This document shows, piece by piece, positions 24,012-35,661 of a DNA stretch of 64,000 nucleotides. Both the position numbers and the translations under genes were made by a program. The notes under the pieces were generated by a model, which was not told the DNA's origin, did no database searches, and worked only from the letters and a program-made list of their open reading frames with translations. Origin of the DNA: Gloeopeniophorella convolvens (lineage: Eukaryota; Basidiomycota; Agaricomycetes; Russulales); the NCBI GenBank assembly GCA_022496205.1, contig WTXD01000049.1:124001-188000 (forward strand), read 5' to 3'. Every line of letters starts with the position of its first letter. Position 1 is the first letter of the stretch.

Positions 24012-25327
24012 TCAGCTCTTGTCTTTGTTCTTCCCCTTCTTTCTCTTCCGTCCACCCTCCCCCGTAGGACCAGCGTCCGCCGCATCAGGACCGTTGTCGC
24101 GCGCGCGCCTTTTTTGGCCAGCTTGGGCCGTGCCAGATGGCTCTGAGGCATGCGCTGTCCCATCGGACGGCGCAGGCCCGTGCGACTGCTCCTTGGGCGG
24201 TTCTGCTGGCGCAGGTAGCGGCGCACCCTCAGGCCCGGCTGGTCCAGCCTCCGGAGCGCCAGGTATGACCACCCTCGGCTCTGAGAAAACGGCTCGGTAC
24301 GTCTTGCGCGTCTCTGCGCGGCGGCGTGAGCGTCGTGGAGAAGGAGCGAGATGGGGCATACACACGGGCACGCAGGACGAGCGACTTGGGCGTGGTGGCG
24401 GCTGCATCGTGCGCGAGGTTCTGCGCGAGGCCGAGGAACGTGATCCTCGACACCAGGTCAGCCCATCGCCGCGCGTAAAGCCAAGCCGGGGGGCGCTCAC
24501 AGATTCCCGATATCCTTCGGCGCGCGCAGGTCGCCCGCCTCTGCCGCCCCGCTCGTCACGACGAGCCCCTTGCCCTTCGTCACGCGCACGACCTCGCGCG
24601 CGGCTGCCCACCAGTTGCGCTTCGCCGCGCTATCGAGCGCAGCGGCGTACGGCACCTCAAAGACGGCGCCGTTGCGCAGCGCGGCGCGCACCATGGTGTG
24701 CTTCATGCGGAACGGGAGGCGCGGGACGTCGAGCGGCACCGCGATGATGTGCGCGGAGAGCGGGGACGGCTGGGTGTGCGTGAGGCATGCGAGGGCGAAG
24801 CTCGCTTCTGTTGTGGGCGCGAGCGCGAGGATGTCGTACGGCGCGAAGAGGCCCGCCTGCGCGTTTGTCTGGGGGGCCCCGGATGGGCGGTTAGCGGGGC
24901 GATGGGTCGCGGTCAGTCGGGGAGGTCAAGGCGCACGAGTCCGAAGCCTTTCTCGCTGTCCTCGTCGAGGGTGATCGTGAGGCGCTTGATGTATACGATC
25001 CCCGGCCGCTGCTTCAGCTGGCGCAGCAGCGGATCGAGGGTGTTGACGAAGCTCTTGGGCTCGACCTTTGACCTGACGGTCTGGTTAAGCGCGAGGACAG
25101 AGTATCCAACTGGTCCGCTGTTCAGTAAGCACAGCAGGCAGAGGCCGGGGCGACGGACGGTGCACTAGGAGGTCGATGCGCGCCTCGATCGCGGCGACCT
25201 GTGCTGGGGTGAACAGGGCAGCGGGCGGGGCTTGTGCCTGCTTCCCCTTCCCCTTGTTCGATTGGGCTTGGATCTGGCCTGCGCTGCCGCTGGGAGCTGG
25301 GATGGGAATATTCAAGTCGAAGTACAT
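24012..25327 (-). CDS. RPP1: RNase P / RNase MRP protein subunit Rpp1 (Rpp30)
   Basis: The protein begins MYFDLNIPIP, the first strand of the TIM-barrel-like Rpp30 fold. It continues through PAQVAAIEARIDLLV, LGYSVLALNQTV, GIVYIKRLTITLDE, PYDILALAPTTEASFALACL and a closing block GLVVTSGAAEAGDLRAPKDI. This is the order found in fungal Rpp1. The start is fixed by the ATG of MYFDLN. At least three introns are present; one runs from GTG CAC C to the AG before TTGGATAC. The C-terminal tail is low complexity, Pro/Ala/Glu-rich, and ends in a Lys/Arg-rich stretch (KRKKGKNKDKS), likely nuclear or nucleolar targeting. Rpp1 is part of the holoenzymes that cut tRNA 5' leaders and process pre-rRNA. The gene is divergent from the SNARE gene, 212 bp away. 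Confidence 0.85.
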
Positions 25328-25539
25328 GGCCAGTAACCGTTTAGCATCCCCGCACAGGACAACGCAGTCTGCAGATTGAACGCGTCCTTTGTCACTCGGC
25401 CCGCATTTCGCTTCTGGCTGTGACGCTGGGGGCGTGACAGTGCGTGACATTTCGTGTTCCTGGACGACGACCGTGACCACTGCCACTGTTCTGCCCGACC
25501 GAGCTTCCTGTTATCGACACGACTACCACCCAGGCTATA
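25328..25539. promoter_or_regulatory. divergent promoter between Rpp1 and the Syn8-like SNARE
   Basis: 212 bp between opposing start codons. No TATA element is evident. Both genes must draw control elements from this interval. Confidence 0.5.
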
Positions 25540-26381
25540 ATGTCACTGGCAAAGCTCACCTCGCTGTCCACGGAGACCCTCTCGCTGCTGCTGGAGCGCC
25601 AGAGGCTGCAGTCTCTGTCCCCCTCGGGCACCGCTGGCGGTATGAACAACGCACTCCACCTCCCGCAGATCACGCGCAACCTCTCGCAGCTGCGCGAGGG
25701 GGTCCTGGCGCTCGAGGCCACCAACGAGCACGTCGAGGCGGTTGCGCTCTTACGCAACCAGCACGAACGGATGCGCGGCATGGTCGGGACGGACGCGGTG
25801 ATCGAGCCTCTCCCGGAGCCGGCCGGGAAGGACGAGGATGAAGAGGAAGAGGAGGAGCGGGCGCGGTCATGGACGCCTCCAGGCGCGGAGAAGCACAAGA
25901 CGTCGTGGCCGGGCGACGACGACCACGTCTTTACGCCTTACACTGACGACCCCGAGGCGGGGAGAGACCCCGCCTTCCTGTTGCAGGAGCAACGGCGTAT
26001 GATGGATCGTGCGTACAGTGCTCGTCTGACGGACCATCTCCTACTGATATCTGATGTGCGGCAGACCAAGACGTACACCTGGACACGCTGTCTCGCTCGA
26101 TCACCCGGCAGCGCGACATCTCATTGCAGATCAACAACGAGCTGGAAGTGCACACGGGGTTGCTGGAGGAGCTGGACACCGATCTCGACCATACAGGGAA
26201 CCGCTTGACGCGCGCGCGCGGTCAGCTCGGACGTGTCGCTAAAGGCGCCAAGGAGCATGGTGAGTGCAGGCTGGCTGATCATTGCCGACGTAAAGGGCTA
26301 ATGCGGTGGGCAGGATCAACTGTGACAATAGCGCTGCTGATCTTGGTGCTGTTGATCTTGATTATAATATTCAAGACATGA
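25540..26381 (+). CDS. SYN8: Syn8/syntaxin-8-like Qc-type SNARE
   Basis: Three exons (25540-26008, 26065-26259, 26314-26381) give 243 residues, in phase. The N-terminal part is helical and Leu/Glu-rich, the middle is acidic, and a SNARE motif starts near HLDTLSRSITRQRD. It continues through NELEVHTGLLEELDTDLD to a short basic linker. The protein ends in one hydrophobic anchor (IALLILVLLILIIIF) with only two residues after it, so it is tail-anchored. Syn8-type SNAREs act in endosomal fusion. At the place where the central ionic-layer Gln is expected I read His, so its assignment to the Q class is by overall similarity rather than by that residue. Confidence 0.85.
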
Positions 26382-26978
26382 TATACCCGATACACGCTTT
26401 GTCCTGCTGCAGTGCGCCTGCTCTCTCCCTGCTTGATCTCGTACACGCTACTCTCTGTATGGTGTTCATCGGACCGTGTAGTATACATAGTATACCTTAA
26501 TTTATGCCATGACGGCACGATTTTCGTCAGGACGATAGTGAAGTGGGGTTTACAGACGCCCATAAAGTTGGATAAGCATTTGGACGGGGGCAGGCCAAGA
26601 GAGGATGCTTACATGGTGGAGATGACTGCGTGGGAAGAGATGGGTAATGTTGGTCAGAGAGATTATGTCACGAGGGTGTAGCGAGGTGCAGTGAATTATT
26701 GAATGTCCTGTGAAGACGGAGGGAAAGAGTCTGGCGTGTCTGTTGCCTCCTCGTCCAATAAAGACCATGCCCTGTCGGCCAAAGCGCGCCCCTGTGCTCC
26801 CCGTCCTCGTCGGCCCGATTTGGCCTCCTGGTATTATCTCAACGTATAAATGTCTCCCCGCTGGTTCCAGAGGTTCTTCTCAACAACGGTACCTCTCCTC
26901 CTCCTCCTCGCCGTCCTCTTCCACTCTTATACCACCCAGAAACAACAATCAGCGCCCGTCTACACTCCTAAATCCATC
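26382..26978 (+). promoter_or_regulatory. spacer and TATA box of the aldo/keto reductase gene
   Basis: About 600 bp without a supported gene. A clean TATA box (tataaa, 26845-26850) lies about 130 bases before the ATG at 26979. A second in-frame ATG overlaps the TATA box itself (26850), so it is unlikely to lie within the transcript. Confidence 0.55.
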
Positions 26979-28560
26979 ATGTCCAGCAAGACAGCGAAAC
27001 TCGGCGGCACCGCTGCAAACGTGACGGTCGGAAAGATTGGCGTGAGTCTCCCCGCCAGCATCCTTTCACTCGCGCCCTCTGACATTTCATCATGTAGCAC
27101 GGTCTCATGATGATGACGTGCGTGGGTTCTCGCGTTTGCGGTGCTTCCCAATTGACCCTTGCTTCGCAGTTGGCGCGACCCGCAGATCTCTGATGAGGAA
27201 GCGTTCGCATCACTCAAGGCAGGAATGGACAGCCTACCCCCGGGCACCAAGATGTTCCTCAACAGCGGTCAGTATACACCCTCGGTGTCCATATCAGCGT
27301 CTCACACGTAGGACAGGCGAGTTTTACGGCCTCAACCCACCAAGCGCCAACCTCGACCTCCTCGCGCGCTTCTTTGAGCGCTATCCCGACTACGCAGACA
27401 AGGCCTTCCTCTCCGTCAAGGTGCGTGCGCGTCGCGCTGCTTCCATACGCCCGCGCAAGCCCTGACCCAATCCCCCACAGTGCGGCATGTCGTTCAACCC
27501 CTACGGTGACCTGTGAGCCCATCGTCCGCGCTGCCATCTACGTATGCGCGGCACAGCTGACGCCGCGATCACAGCGAGGCGGCGCTCGAGCGCAAGGTCA
27601 ACTACATCCTCTCCAAGCTGCGCGGGACGAAGAAGCTCGACCTCTTCGAGCCCGCGCGCGTCATCCACGGCGTGCCCGTCGAGCAGAGCACGCGCATCAT
27701 GGCCAAGTTCATCGCGCGCGGCAAGTTCGATCATATCGGCCTGTCCGAGGTCCGCGCGGACACCGTGCGCCAGGCGCACCGGGTGAGCACCCGTCCTGCG
27801 TTTGCGTGCCCGGGACCGGTGGGCTCAACGTTCCCCAGGGACACCCGATTGCCGCGGTGGAGATCGAGGTCAGCCCGTGGAGCTACACGCAGGAGACCAA
27901 AGACGGTGTGTACCGAGCGGCATTGTTGCTGTGCATTTCTGACTGGGGCTTATAGTCATCTCAACATGCGAGGAGCTCGGGATTGCCGTCATTGCCTACT
28001 CGTACGTCGTGTCAGCCTCCTGCTTACACATGTCTCATGGTCGCCCTGTAGACCCCTGGGGCACGGATTCTTGACTGGGAAGTGGAAATCCTACAAAGAT
28101 CTTGAACGTCCGTGCTTTTGCTGCCTCTGTGCTGCCGTTGCGCTGACATATTCACAGCGGACAACATGCTCCGTCAGTTCAGCCGCTTCCAGAGAGACGT
28201 GAGCCCCTACATCTACCGTTACCACGCCGCGCGCTGACATCGTGCCAGAACTTCAACCACAATCTCGCCCTCGTCTCCGCACTCGAGGCGATCGCGGCCA
28301 AAAAGGGCATCACGACGGCCCAGCTCTCCATCGCATGGGTCGCCTCGCTCGGGCCCAAAGTCGTACCCATCCCCGGCAGCTCGTGCGTCCCACCACACCG
28401 CGTTGCAACTTGACCAGATTGACTGACGTGTGACGGGGACAGGAATGCCAAGCGGACAATCGAGAACTGCGCCGCGGGCACCATCGAGCTCACCGAGCAG
28501 GACCTCGCGGATATCAAGCACGCCATGGCGGCCAATACCGTGCGCGGCACCCGATACTGA
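26979..28560 (+). CDS. aldo/keto reductase, pyridoxal-reductase-like
   Basis: A multi-exon gene. The start is taken at 26979 because the only upstream in-frame ATG (26850) overlaps the TATA box. The product opens with the short N-terminal strands of the AKR barrel, then [15 protein letters not shown], where the Tyr of EFYG is the catalytic acid. It continues with [47 protein letters not shown] and [15 protein letters not shown], the last being the NADP-binding segment. The NSGEFYG form and overall length (about 330) match fungal pyridoxine 4-dehydrogenases (S. pombe Plr1, AKR8 family), which reduce pyridoxal to pyridoxine with NADPH. Substrate is inferred from this resemblance only. About eight short introns interrupt the frame. 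Confidence 0.85.
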
Positions 28561-28721
28561 GGGTTCAGATTACGCCAGAGGACGTTATATGTATAGTATG
28601 ACAATAATAGATAGCCGGTAGCCTAGCACCCAGCAAGAATGACACACTGCGGTGTTGGAGCAAAATGATGTCTGACAGCAATATGTAGTCCAGTGCGGCA
28701 GCCTCTTAGGGACACTAAGAC

Positions 28722-30746
28722 TCAGGCGCGTCCCCGCGTGCCAGTGCTCCGCCGCAGCACGTACGGCGCGAGCTCGGGCGACTGCACCGCCGCCTTGAAC
28801 ATCCGGCGCCACGACAGCGGCTCGCCCTGTACACACGCACACGCACGCTGTCAGCTACCAGCGCAGACCCGCTCGCATGTGGCACGCACCTCGTCGCGCT
28901 GCATGACGCAGAAGCTCTGCACGCTCCCGTCCGCCGACAGGAACGGCTCGACGACGACCCAGCCCTTGAGCGGCACGCGCCGCGCGTCGAGCGCGCCGAC
29001 ACGGCTCCACAGCGCGCCCCCGCCGCCGCCCACGCCGGGCGCGCGCACCGCGCGCACGCCCTGCTGCGCGAGCGCGTGCTCGATCGTACCGAGCAGCTCG
29101 GGCGGCGGCACGGACGCCCAGAAGCGCGTCAGGTGCGGCGTGTAGCGCGTCCCGCCCTGCGTCTGCGACTGTGTGGTGTGTGGGGAGGTGGTTAGGAAGG
29201 GGCGGAGGGAAAGGGTGGGGCGGGGCGGGGCGCACAAAGAGCATGAGGGACTGCGTGAATTGCGAGCCGCGCGTCGCGGAGAGCATGATCTCGTCCTCGT
29301 CGTTTGCCGCGAGCGGCTGCCTGCGGTGCGCGCGAGGGTGAGTGTGAGGGCGAGCGGGTGCGGGGTGCGGCTGCGGCGGCTTACGACTGCACGTCGACGT
29401 CGACGACGTCGAGCTCGCCTGCCCTGCGCAGCGCGTCGGTCATGCGCTCGGCGAGCGCGACGGGGCCTTGCGAGGCGAGCTGGCTCTGGCTGTGCGCGGC
29501 GGTCAGCGCGGGCTGGCGGGCGGCCAGAGTGGGCGCAGGCGTACGTGAGCATCCAGGGGTGTTGGCACGCGTCTGCGAGCGTCATGCGCTCCCGGGGGTC
29601 GATCGTGAGCAGGCCGGTGATCAGAGCTGCACGGAGGCGCGTTAGTCGTCTGCTGATTCAGGGATGGGAGAGGATGACGGACAGAATGCGGGCGCGGGGA
29701 TCTGGTCCCATGGGGGATCGTCGATGAACGCGCCGGATGCGTAGCGACTGAACTCGTAGCTGCGTGATGTTGGCTCGTCCCAGGGTGTATCTGTGCGGGG
29801 GCATGCGCGTGAGGCAGGGAGTCCTCGGGATGCTGCAGGGTCTTACGTACTTCCCACGATCATGGTGAAGAGGATGACGCCGATTCCCCAGACATCGATG
29901 GGCTCAGCAGCGTACGGCTTGTCCGAGTTCAGCTGGAGGTAATTGTGAGACTCGGAGGACGACTATCGAGAAGGCGACGTACTTCCGGAGCGACGTACGG
30001 TAGACTCCCGCATCGTTCCGAGAGCGTGCGTGTCCTGCCCGAGTCTTTGAGCTTGTACACCGAGCACAACCCAAAGTCCGATATCTTGAGCGTCCCTGCT
30101 GCATCAAGAAGCAGGTTCTCGGGCTTGAGGTCACGATGGCACACGCCTTCGCTGTGGATGTACGTCTGAGGAGGCAGCACCGCCGGAGATCAGCACCCAA
30201 CCCGCGGCCGCGACGGGCTTCCGGACGCACCAGGCCAGCAAGAACCTGGAGAAAGTAGTAGTGCGCCACATCTTCGTCCACTCCGACGTCGGGTGCTTCG
30301 GGGTAACATGGGTGGGTTGACTCGGCGCTGATGGCATGTAGACGCACCGATCTTGTCGAACAGATCACCGCCAGCGGCGAACTCGAGCAGCATGTAGATC
30401 GCCGGGATGTATGGCGACTGCGTGCCGGCCTCCACGACGACGGCGGTCATGAACTCCAGGATGTTCAGGTGCTTGAGCGCAGCGTGCACACGCATCTCTT
30501 TGTCCAGAGCCTTGCGTTCGGCAGGCGTCGTCGTTGCAGTTAGTGCCACCATTTTGCACGCGGCGACACGGCCATCTTGGGCATGGAAGGCGCGAAATAC
30601 CCTGAGAAGAGGCCATCGGCCCTTGCTCTCCTGCCTATACACAGGACAACGTACGTGGAGAACCCGCCGCCACCGACTTTGTCGAAGATTTTGTACCCTA
30701 AAAGCGTGAGTGGCATGCCGATCAGCTGAGCGGTTGATAGGAGCAT
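28722..30746 (-). CDS. chk1: checkpoint serine/threonine kinase Chk1
   Basis: The kinase domain is N-terminal: a Gly loop [14 protein letters not shown] (joined across the first intron, C to the AG before GGTATTTC), VAACKMV with the ATP-anchoring Lys, [13 protein letters not shown] at the hinge, [13 protein letters not shown] and [19 protein letters not shown] follows, the activation-segment form typical of Chk1. The C-terminal part ([43 protein letters not shown]) is the regulatory KA1-like region. Chk1 halts the cell cycle after DNA damage, downstream of ATR/Rad3. Catalytic residues are intact. The first ATG is at 30746; a second in frame at 30716 is equally possible. A Gly run (five or so) sits in the C-terminal region. 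Confidence 0.85.
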
Positions 30747-31274
30747 GGATCAGACGCGCCGTTTACTCTGGGATAGCGGAGGGTTGACTGCATGGTGGTA
30801 GGATGCTAAGAGGTGTCCCGCGTTCTCAGGCGAGTCAGTGGCTTCTGCTGCAAAGCGTCGCGCGCGGCGATCACAAAACGCGCCACATCACGTGCTTTAC
30901 GTGCACGACCACGTGCCTGGTCACAGTCGCGTTTGTATCTCGGCCGCGCGCCACCACGAACTGGAGACCATGAAGCATCGAGCAAGCATGGCGCGAGTGA
31001 TGAAAGTACGGAAAGGTGATGCGTTATTTGTTTATCAGGGATATGCGACAGTGAGGGTCCTCGTCGCTCGATGGCATCTGACGGACACATCAGCTGTGAT
31101 AGGACCCTCAGTTCTCGGTTCCGTGCCCCAAAAATTGGTAGCAAAAAACAGCCACAGTCCACCGATACGAAAAGCCCTCCATCCGCGTGGGCCCTTGGGC
31201 AGACGATCCAAAACAGCGGACGAGTTCTAGGGAACGGTGAGGTACATCTCACTCACTCCCTACCCCCTTACAAG
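30747..31274. other. intergenic region between chk1 and tRNA-Asp
   Basis: About 530 bp. It contains the chk1 upstream region and the leader of the tRNA gene. Open frames here are shadows. No other RNA gene is seen. Confidence 0.5.
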
Positions 31275-31357
31275 TCCCTGGTAGTATATCGGATTAGTAC
31301 ACGCGCCTGTCATTCTTCTGGCCGCGCGAGAGCGGGGTTCGACTCCCCGCCAGGGAG
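31275..31357 (+). tRNA. tRNA-Asp (GTC) with a 10-nt intron
   Basis: The acceptor stem TCCCTGG (31275-31281) pairs with CCAGGGA (31350-31356), with G as discriminator. The D arm is GTAT...GTAC. The anticodon stem is CGCGC/GCGCG, and the loop CTGTCAC is restored when 10 bases (TTCTTCTGGC) are removed one base after the GTC anticodon, the standard eukaryotic intron site. The T arm is CGGGG-TTCGACT-CCCCG. The 73-nt mature form matches fungal tRNA-Asp. Confidence 0.93.
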
Positions 31358-31358
31358 G

Positions 31359-31376
31359 TCTTTTGCTCTTTTTTCT
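31359..31376 (+). terminator. RNA polymerase III terminator
   Basis: T-runs (tcttttgctctttttt) directly after the tRNA, as expected for Pol III termination. Confidence 0.7.
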
Positions 31377-31809
31377 CGTCCCGTCCCCAGTGGGCTGGAT
31401 ATTTGCCCTGCGCCACAACGATCGCCGGTGGGCGCTAACCTCCATGCTAGCTTATCACAAGATCTGACCGATCTTCTGGTTCTCGGAATCACAACACCGG
31501 TCATCCAGCGGCACATCACCGACCGGAAGATATCTGGGCCGATGAGGAGTCATTGATTTGATGATGCTGTTTGACATTAACCGCTCAGCGGTCAGCGGTA
31601 GTGTTTCGAGTGTGATGCGGTTGATGACAGGCGCCCACAATCCTGTGTGCAATCGCATACTTATACTACAGCTGTACATACTGTATGTCGTCAGATTAAT
31701 CAAGTTTCGTAGTGGGTCCTATAGGAATATTACAGAAATTAGATTGGCATATCGCCACATGCTGTCCAATGGTCGGCGTGTGCATCACACCCGCCCTCGA
31801 AGACCTTGT
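31377..31809. other. intergenic spacer
   Basis: About 430 bp between the tRNA terminator and the metacaspase stop codon. No coding exon or repeat is recognised. Confidence 0.5.
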
Positions 31810-34642
31810 CTACATGATGAACTTCAAACTAATGTCCTGTAAACGGTAGATGAGCACAATGGGAACGGAAGAGTGCAACAAGAGGCCTCACAATCTCGTG
31901 CGAACTCGAGAGCTGCGGCTTCTGGCTATATTTCTTGTTAAGGATCGCCCTATAGATGCCAGTCAGGGGAACTGTCTCGTAAGCAGAGAAAGGAACTGAT
32001 GCGCACCGCACTCCGCGCAACAAGTCGAGATATGATATACGCGGGTTGGCCTCTGGACGTAGGTCAGTATATTGAAGAGAGGACAAGCTGGACGACTTAC
32101 TCAAAACCTTCAGCAGGGCCTGCGGGGGTGGCAAATTCAGCATGCAGTAGCGGATGTGCTGACAAGGCACTCACATAACTCATAGCGCCTACGGCGACTC
32201 CTCCTTGGACAACGTCCGCGCTCGTTTGCGAGTCTTTACTGCCGCTGAAAGTGATCTAAGGGCAGATTACAAACGTGCGTTCGGCTGGATTCGACCGAAC
32301 GCACCACATCCGCTGGGGTGGTTTTCTGCTTGCGGAACGCGAGCGACACGGGACTAATATTCTTAGGCCGCCCATTGGAATGATACTACGGATCCGTCAA
32401 TGAACCATGTATATGAATGGGGCAATACAGTTGCGGTACCTCGAATGGAAGATCTATAGACTGTGAGTCTAGAGTTTGGCCGACGAAAGAGCTACGTACC
32501 GAGGATCGATGCGGAATGGCAGGACTGCGTAATCCAAGATAAGTGCCCGACCTGTGTGTCTAGTCTCAGTACTCACATCGAATACGCCCTAAAAATATGA
32601 GTCAGGGCGATAAAGTGGCATGTGGTGATAGGAGCTCACAGTCAGCCGACAACCCGCTGGGAGAGGATCCACCTGAATCCAGGTATTAGGGCCCGTGACA
32701 TCTCAGACATACACGCAACGCACCATCATCCTGTGTAGGTCCTAGAGTCCAGGTCAGCTGGTTCCGGTTTGAGCAACAAGACTGCTCACATCATCTGTAA
32801 TGATACCCGCAGTCTTGTAGTCGACAGGGAAAATGACTGTCTCTCTTCAGTATTATTCGATGCGCCACGGCAGCCGGTAGTCACCTTCATCCCATCCATC
32901 TATTTCGTCGCCATCCAGGTCGCGCGTCCTTCCGCCGTGTCCCGAATCTGCGACAGCTAACCGTCAGGCTCTGGCTCGCGCCGCCAGGAGATTACTCACA
33001 ATGGAAGAACAGAGCATCGTCGGGGCTTGCATCCTCCACGAGCCAACGCATCGCGTTGATCAAGTTCTTCCGTGTTGGATGCGACCGTGGATCCGGATTA
33101 TCATCCGTCAGGACAATAATATTCTCATGAGGGTAACGGTGATGTTCTTTGCCTCATTCAACATCCGAACGCGGGTCATTGGAAGAGAGACGTACGCATG
33201 ATGAATTGATATATATTTCGCGCGTCGTTCACGCACCCTTGTAGCTCATTACTCGACCCAGTGTAATTGATGCCTACCTATACTTTTGCTCAGCGGGGGT
33301 CGCAGGCGCACTAGTGTGATTCACGTACACAAACGGCCTTGCGTCTACCCGTACACCGCGAATGGCGGAACAGCGGATGCGTAAGACCCTCAAAACGCGT
33401 ATGCTGTGGCGCATGCTGTGGCGCCGCGTCCACCTCTTGAGAGAGCAAGGGCTGGCGTCCGTGCGAGCGCAAGGCGTGCGGCACATGAAGCGAGCGTGTC
33501 TGGACGTGTGTAGACATCGCGAAGGTATTGGGAACACCGGCTGAAGCTGGGTATTGTGGGGACGGAATACTACGTGGGATCATCCCTGGCGCGGGAGATG
33601 GCATGGGTACGGGCATGGGTGACGTTGCGGGGGCTGGGGCAAGTACATAACCTGGCTGTACGACATATTGTTGATATCCAGGAGCAGGGTATGGTATGGG
33701 CGTTGCCACGTAAGGGCCGACTGGCTCAGAATTATCTGGATACGTGTCAGCTGGGCATGCACGAGGTAAAGAAGGCCCTTACGCGAAGTGAGCATCGGAG
33801 GTGCTGGTGTCGTACTACGGCTGTGGTGTCTGCTGCGCGAGCGAGAATGGGAATGAGAGTGCCTGTGAGAGGGAGAGCTTGAGTGATGATGACCGTGCGA
33901 GGAATGTGAGCGGTGGTGGTGGTGGTGGTGGCGGTCACTGGAGTGCGAATTAGTGCGCGGGCGGTAGTGATGTCCCTGGGCGCTGAAAAGAGAAGGAGAT
34001 CAGCCCGCCAAGCTATATCAATGATTGGAAGTCGCCATACGTTGGCACGGGGCTTGGCGATGACACAAAGGCGGGTGACCTGTCACGATTGTGCCATACT
34101 TATTCACGCCAGTACAAGCACACACAAAACAAGGCACGTACGGGACTGGGCTCGGTACTAGTGAGCTGGATCTGGACCGGCGGTGGTCGCTGTGGTGGCG
34201 ATGGCGGTGGTCGCGGTGACTGCTGGAATGAGAGTGGGAGCGTGAATGATGGCCGTGGGCGCTGGACATGTGTCAATACAGCCGACTTTGATGTTTATAG
34301 CAGGTAAACGCACTTCGGGATGGGGCTCGGAGGAAGAAGATGACCCGTAGACCTATGACATGCAGACGCTGAGATCTAAAGAAAGCTCATGTCGCGTGTG
34401 GACATACGATGTCGGAAACGGGATCAAGTTCGGTGCGTTCGATGGGGCCGTCATGACCGGCTGCGCGTATTGAGGTTGCCTACGCAGCCCACCACAAAGA
34501 TAGTGTATCCAAGACATGCGAACAAGTGAGTAACGATCGCTCAAATATTGGAGCGTTATATCTTACGGAAACCTAAGACCGATGCGCATATTAGGGGACA
34601 AGGGGCGCCGGAGGGGGTGCACTGAACTTACGGAAAGGACAT
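31810..34642 (-). CDS. MCA1: type I metacaspase
   Basis: Twenty exons join to exactly 521 codons (520 residues). Their bounds are 34642-34632, 34479-34408, 34261-34142, 33982-33783, 33735-33329, 33277-33196, 33146-33000, 32947-32885, 32836-32790, 32741-32724, 32672-32640, 32588-32577, 32524-32500, 32453-32440, 32385-32305, 32255-32175, 32119-32101, 32052-32007, 31949-31892, 31836-31810. The prodomain has HQ/His-Ser-Arg repeats with a His6 run, then a Pro-rich segment. The caspase fold starts at SRCTGRRKAVC. It has the catalytic His in FFHYSGHGG, the calcium-region DLDGDEIDGWDE and the catalytic Cys in FDSCHSAS, and ends QKPQLSSSHEIDISLKFIM. Metacaspases cut after Arg/Lys, need calcium, and act in stress death and protein-aggregate clearance. 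The first exon (11 nt, MSFP) and its 152 bp intron are the least certain part. Confidence 0.88.
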
Positions 34643-35661
34643 GCTTGGCCTGAGGTCCGGGCTGGAGGATTGAGATCAACGGAAGCGTACGGTGTGGCTG
34701 CTGGGTCGCTGTGGGTGGAGAAGAGAAAGAGGCGGAATAGGCTAAACGATAAGAGGTCTCACAAACTGACTGCGGCCACTGTGGTTCGCCCTATAAGAGC
34801 GGACTCCCAGCGCTGTGTGGCATCGCACGCCGGCAGGCGCGCGCCTGATCGAGACGCGCTCCTGCTCTGCCCGAGCCGCTCAGGCACCTCAACTTAGCTG
34901 CTCACGTGTGCACCCAAGACCTCCGTCGAAGAGAGTCTCTTGTTTCGCCGCCGGTTAAGGCCCGGTTTCATCCTGCCATCGCCCGAAGGGTGCCGAAAGA
35001 TCTGACGGTGGGCCCAATAACTCGGAGAACCTCAACGCTTCAGCAGGAGCAAGTACTTACCCCAATGATGCCGCCGCCCATGCGGCCAAGCAGCCAAGCC
35101 ATCGCAGGCAGAAGACAGCCTCAAAAGCTTGATCCGACCCTCAGCCTGCTTCAGATTCCGTCAGTGGGCAATACCCGGGTCCAAATAAAGTCCTCCCGTC
35201 GAGGAATTCTCGGAGCTAGCGCCGTAGTCCTGGTGGTGACTGGCCTGACCTCCATCCCGGTCATGTTCGTGTCCGTCGGGGCTGAAAAATATCTGAGACC
35301 AGTTTGAGCACCAGTTTGAGTCAGCATTACACGTGTCCAGTTTGAGAAAGCAATGCGCTAATAGCTGCGCACAGGGCTGCTGGTTGGTAACCTTCAATTT
35401 CACTCCTCGGCATCTTGTCAGCGACTCGGTGTCGTGCCGGCAAGTCGAGGAAGTTGAGGTGGATGTTTTCAGGCCCGTGTCCGATCGCATTTCTACGGCA
35501 GCTTATTCCTTATCTGATAATCTTTGATCCCCGGAGTCCAATATCACAAAGCTGATCCCGAGCTAGATACCAATGACGTCCGTTGGAGAAGCCCACAGGA
35601 ACAACATCGGGCGCAAGCAGACATAATCCTGCATAACCTCAACGCGAACCTCCATCGCAAC
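34643..35661. promoter_or_regulatory. divergent region between metacaspase and PEBP genes
   Basis: About 1 kb between opposing starts. A plus-strand frame at 34906-35307 (133 codons) has no domain. The PEBP frame also runs upstream to 35524, so the true PEBP start could lie there. No RNA gene or repeat is seen. Confidence 0.45.

Noticed and set aside
34906..35307. 133-codon plus-strand frame between metacaspase and PEBP
   Set aside because: No domain; likely chance in promoter DNA.
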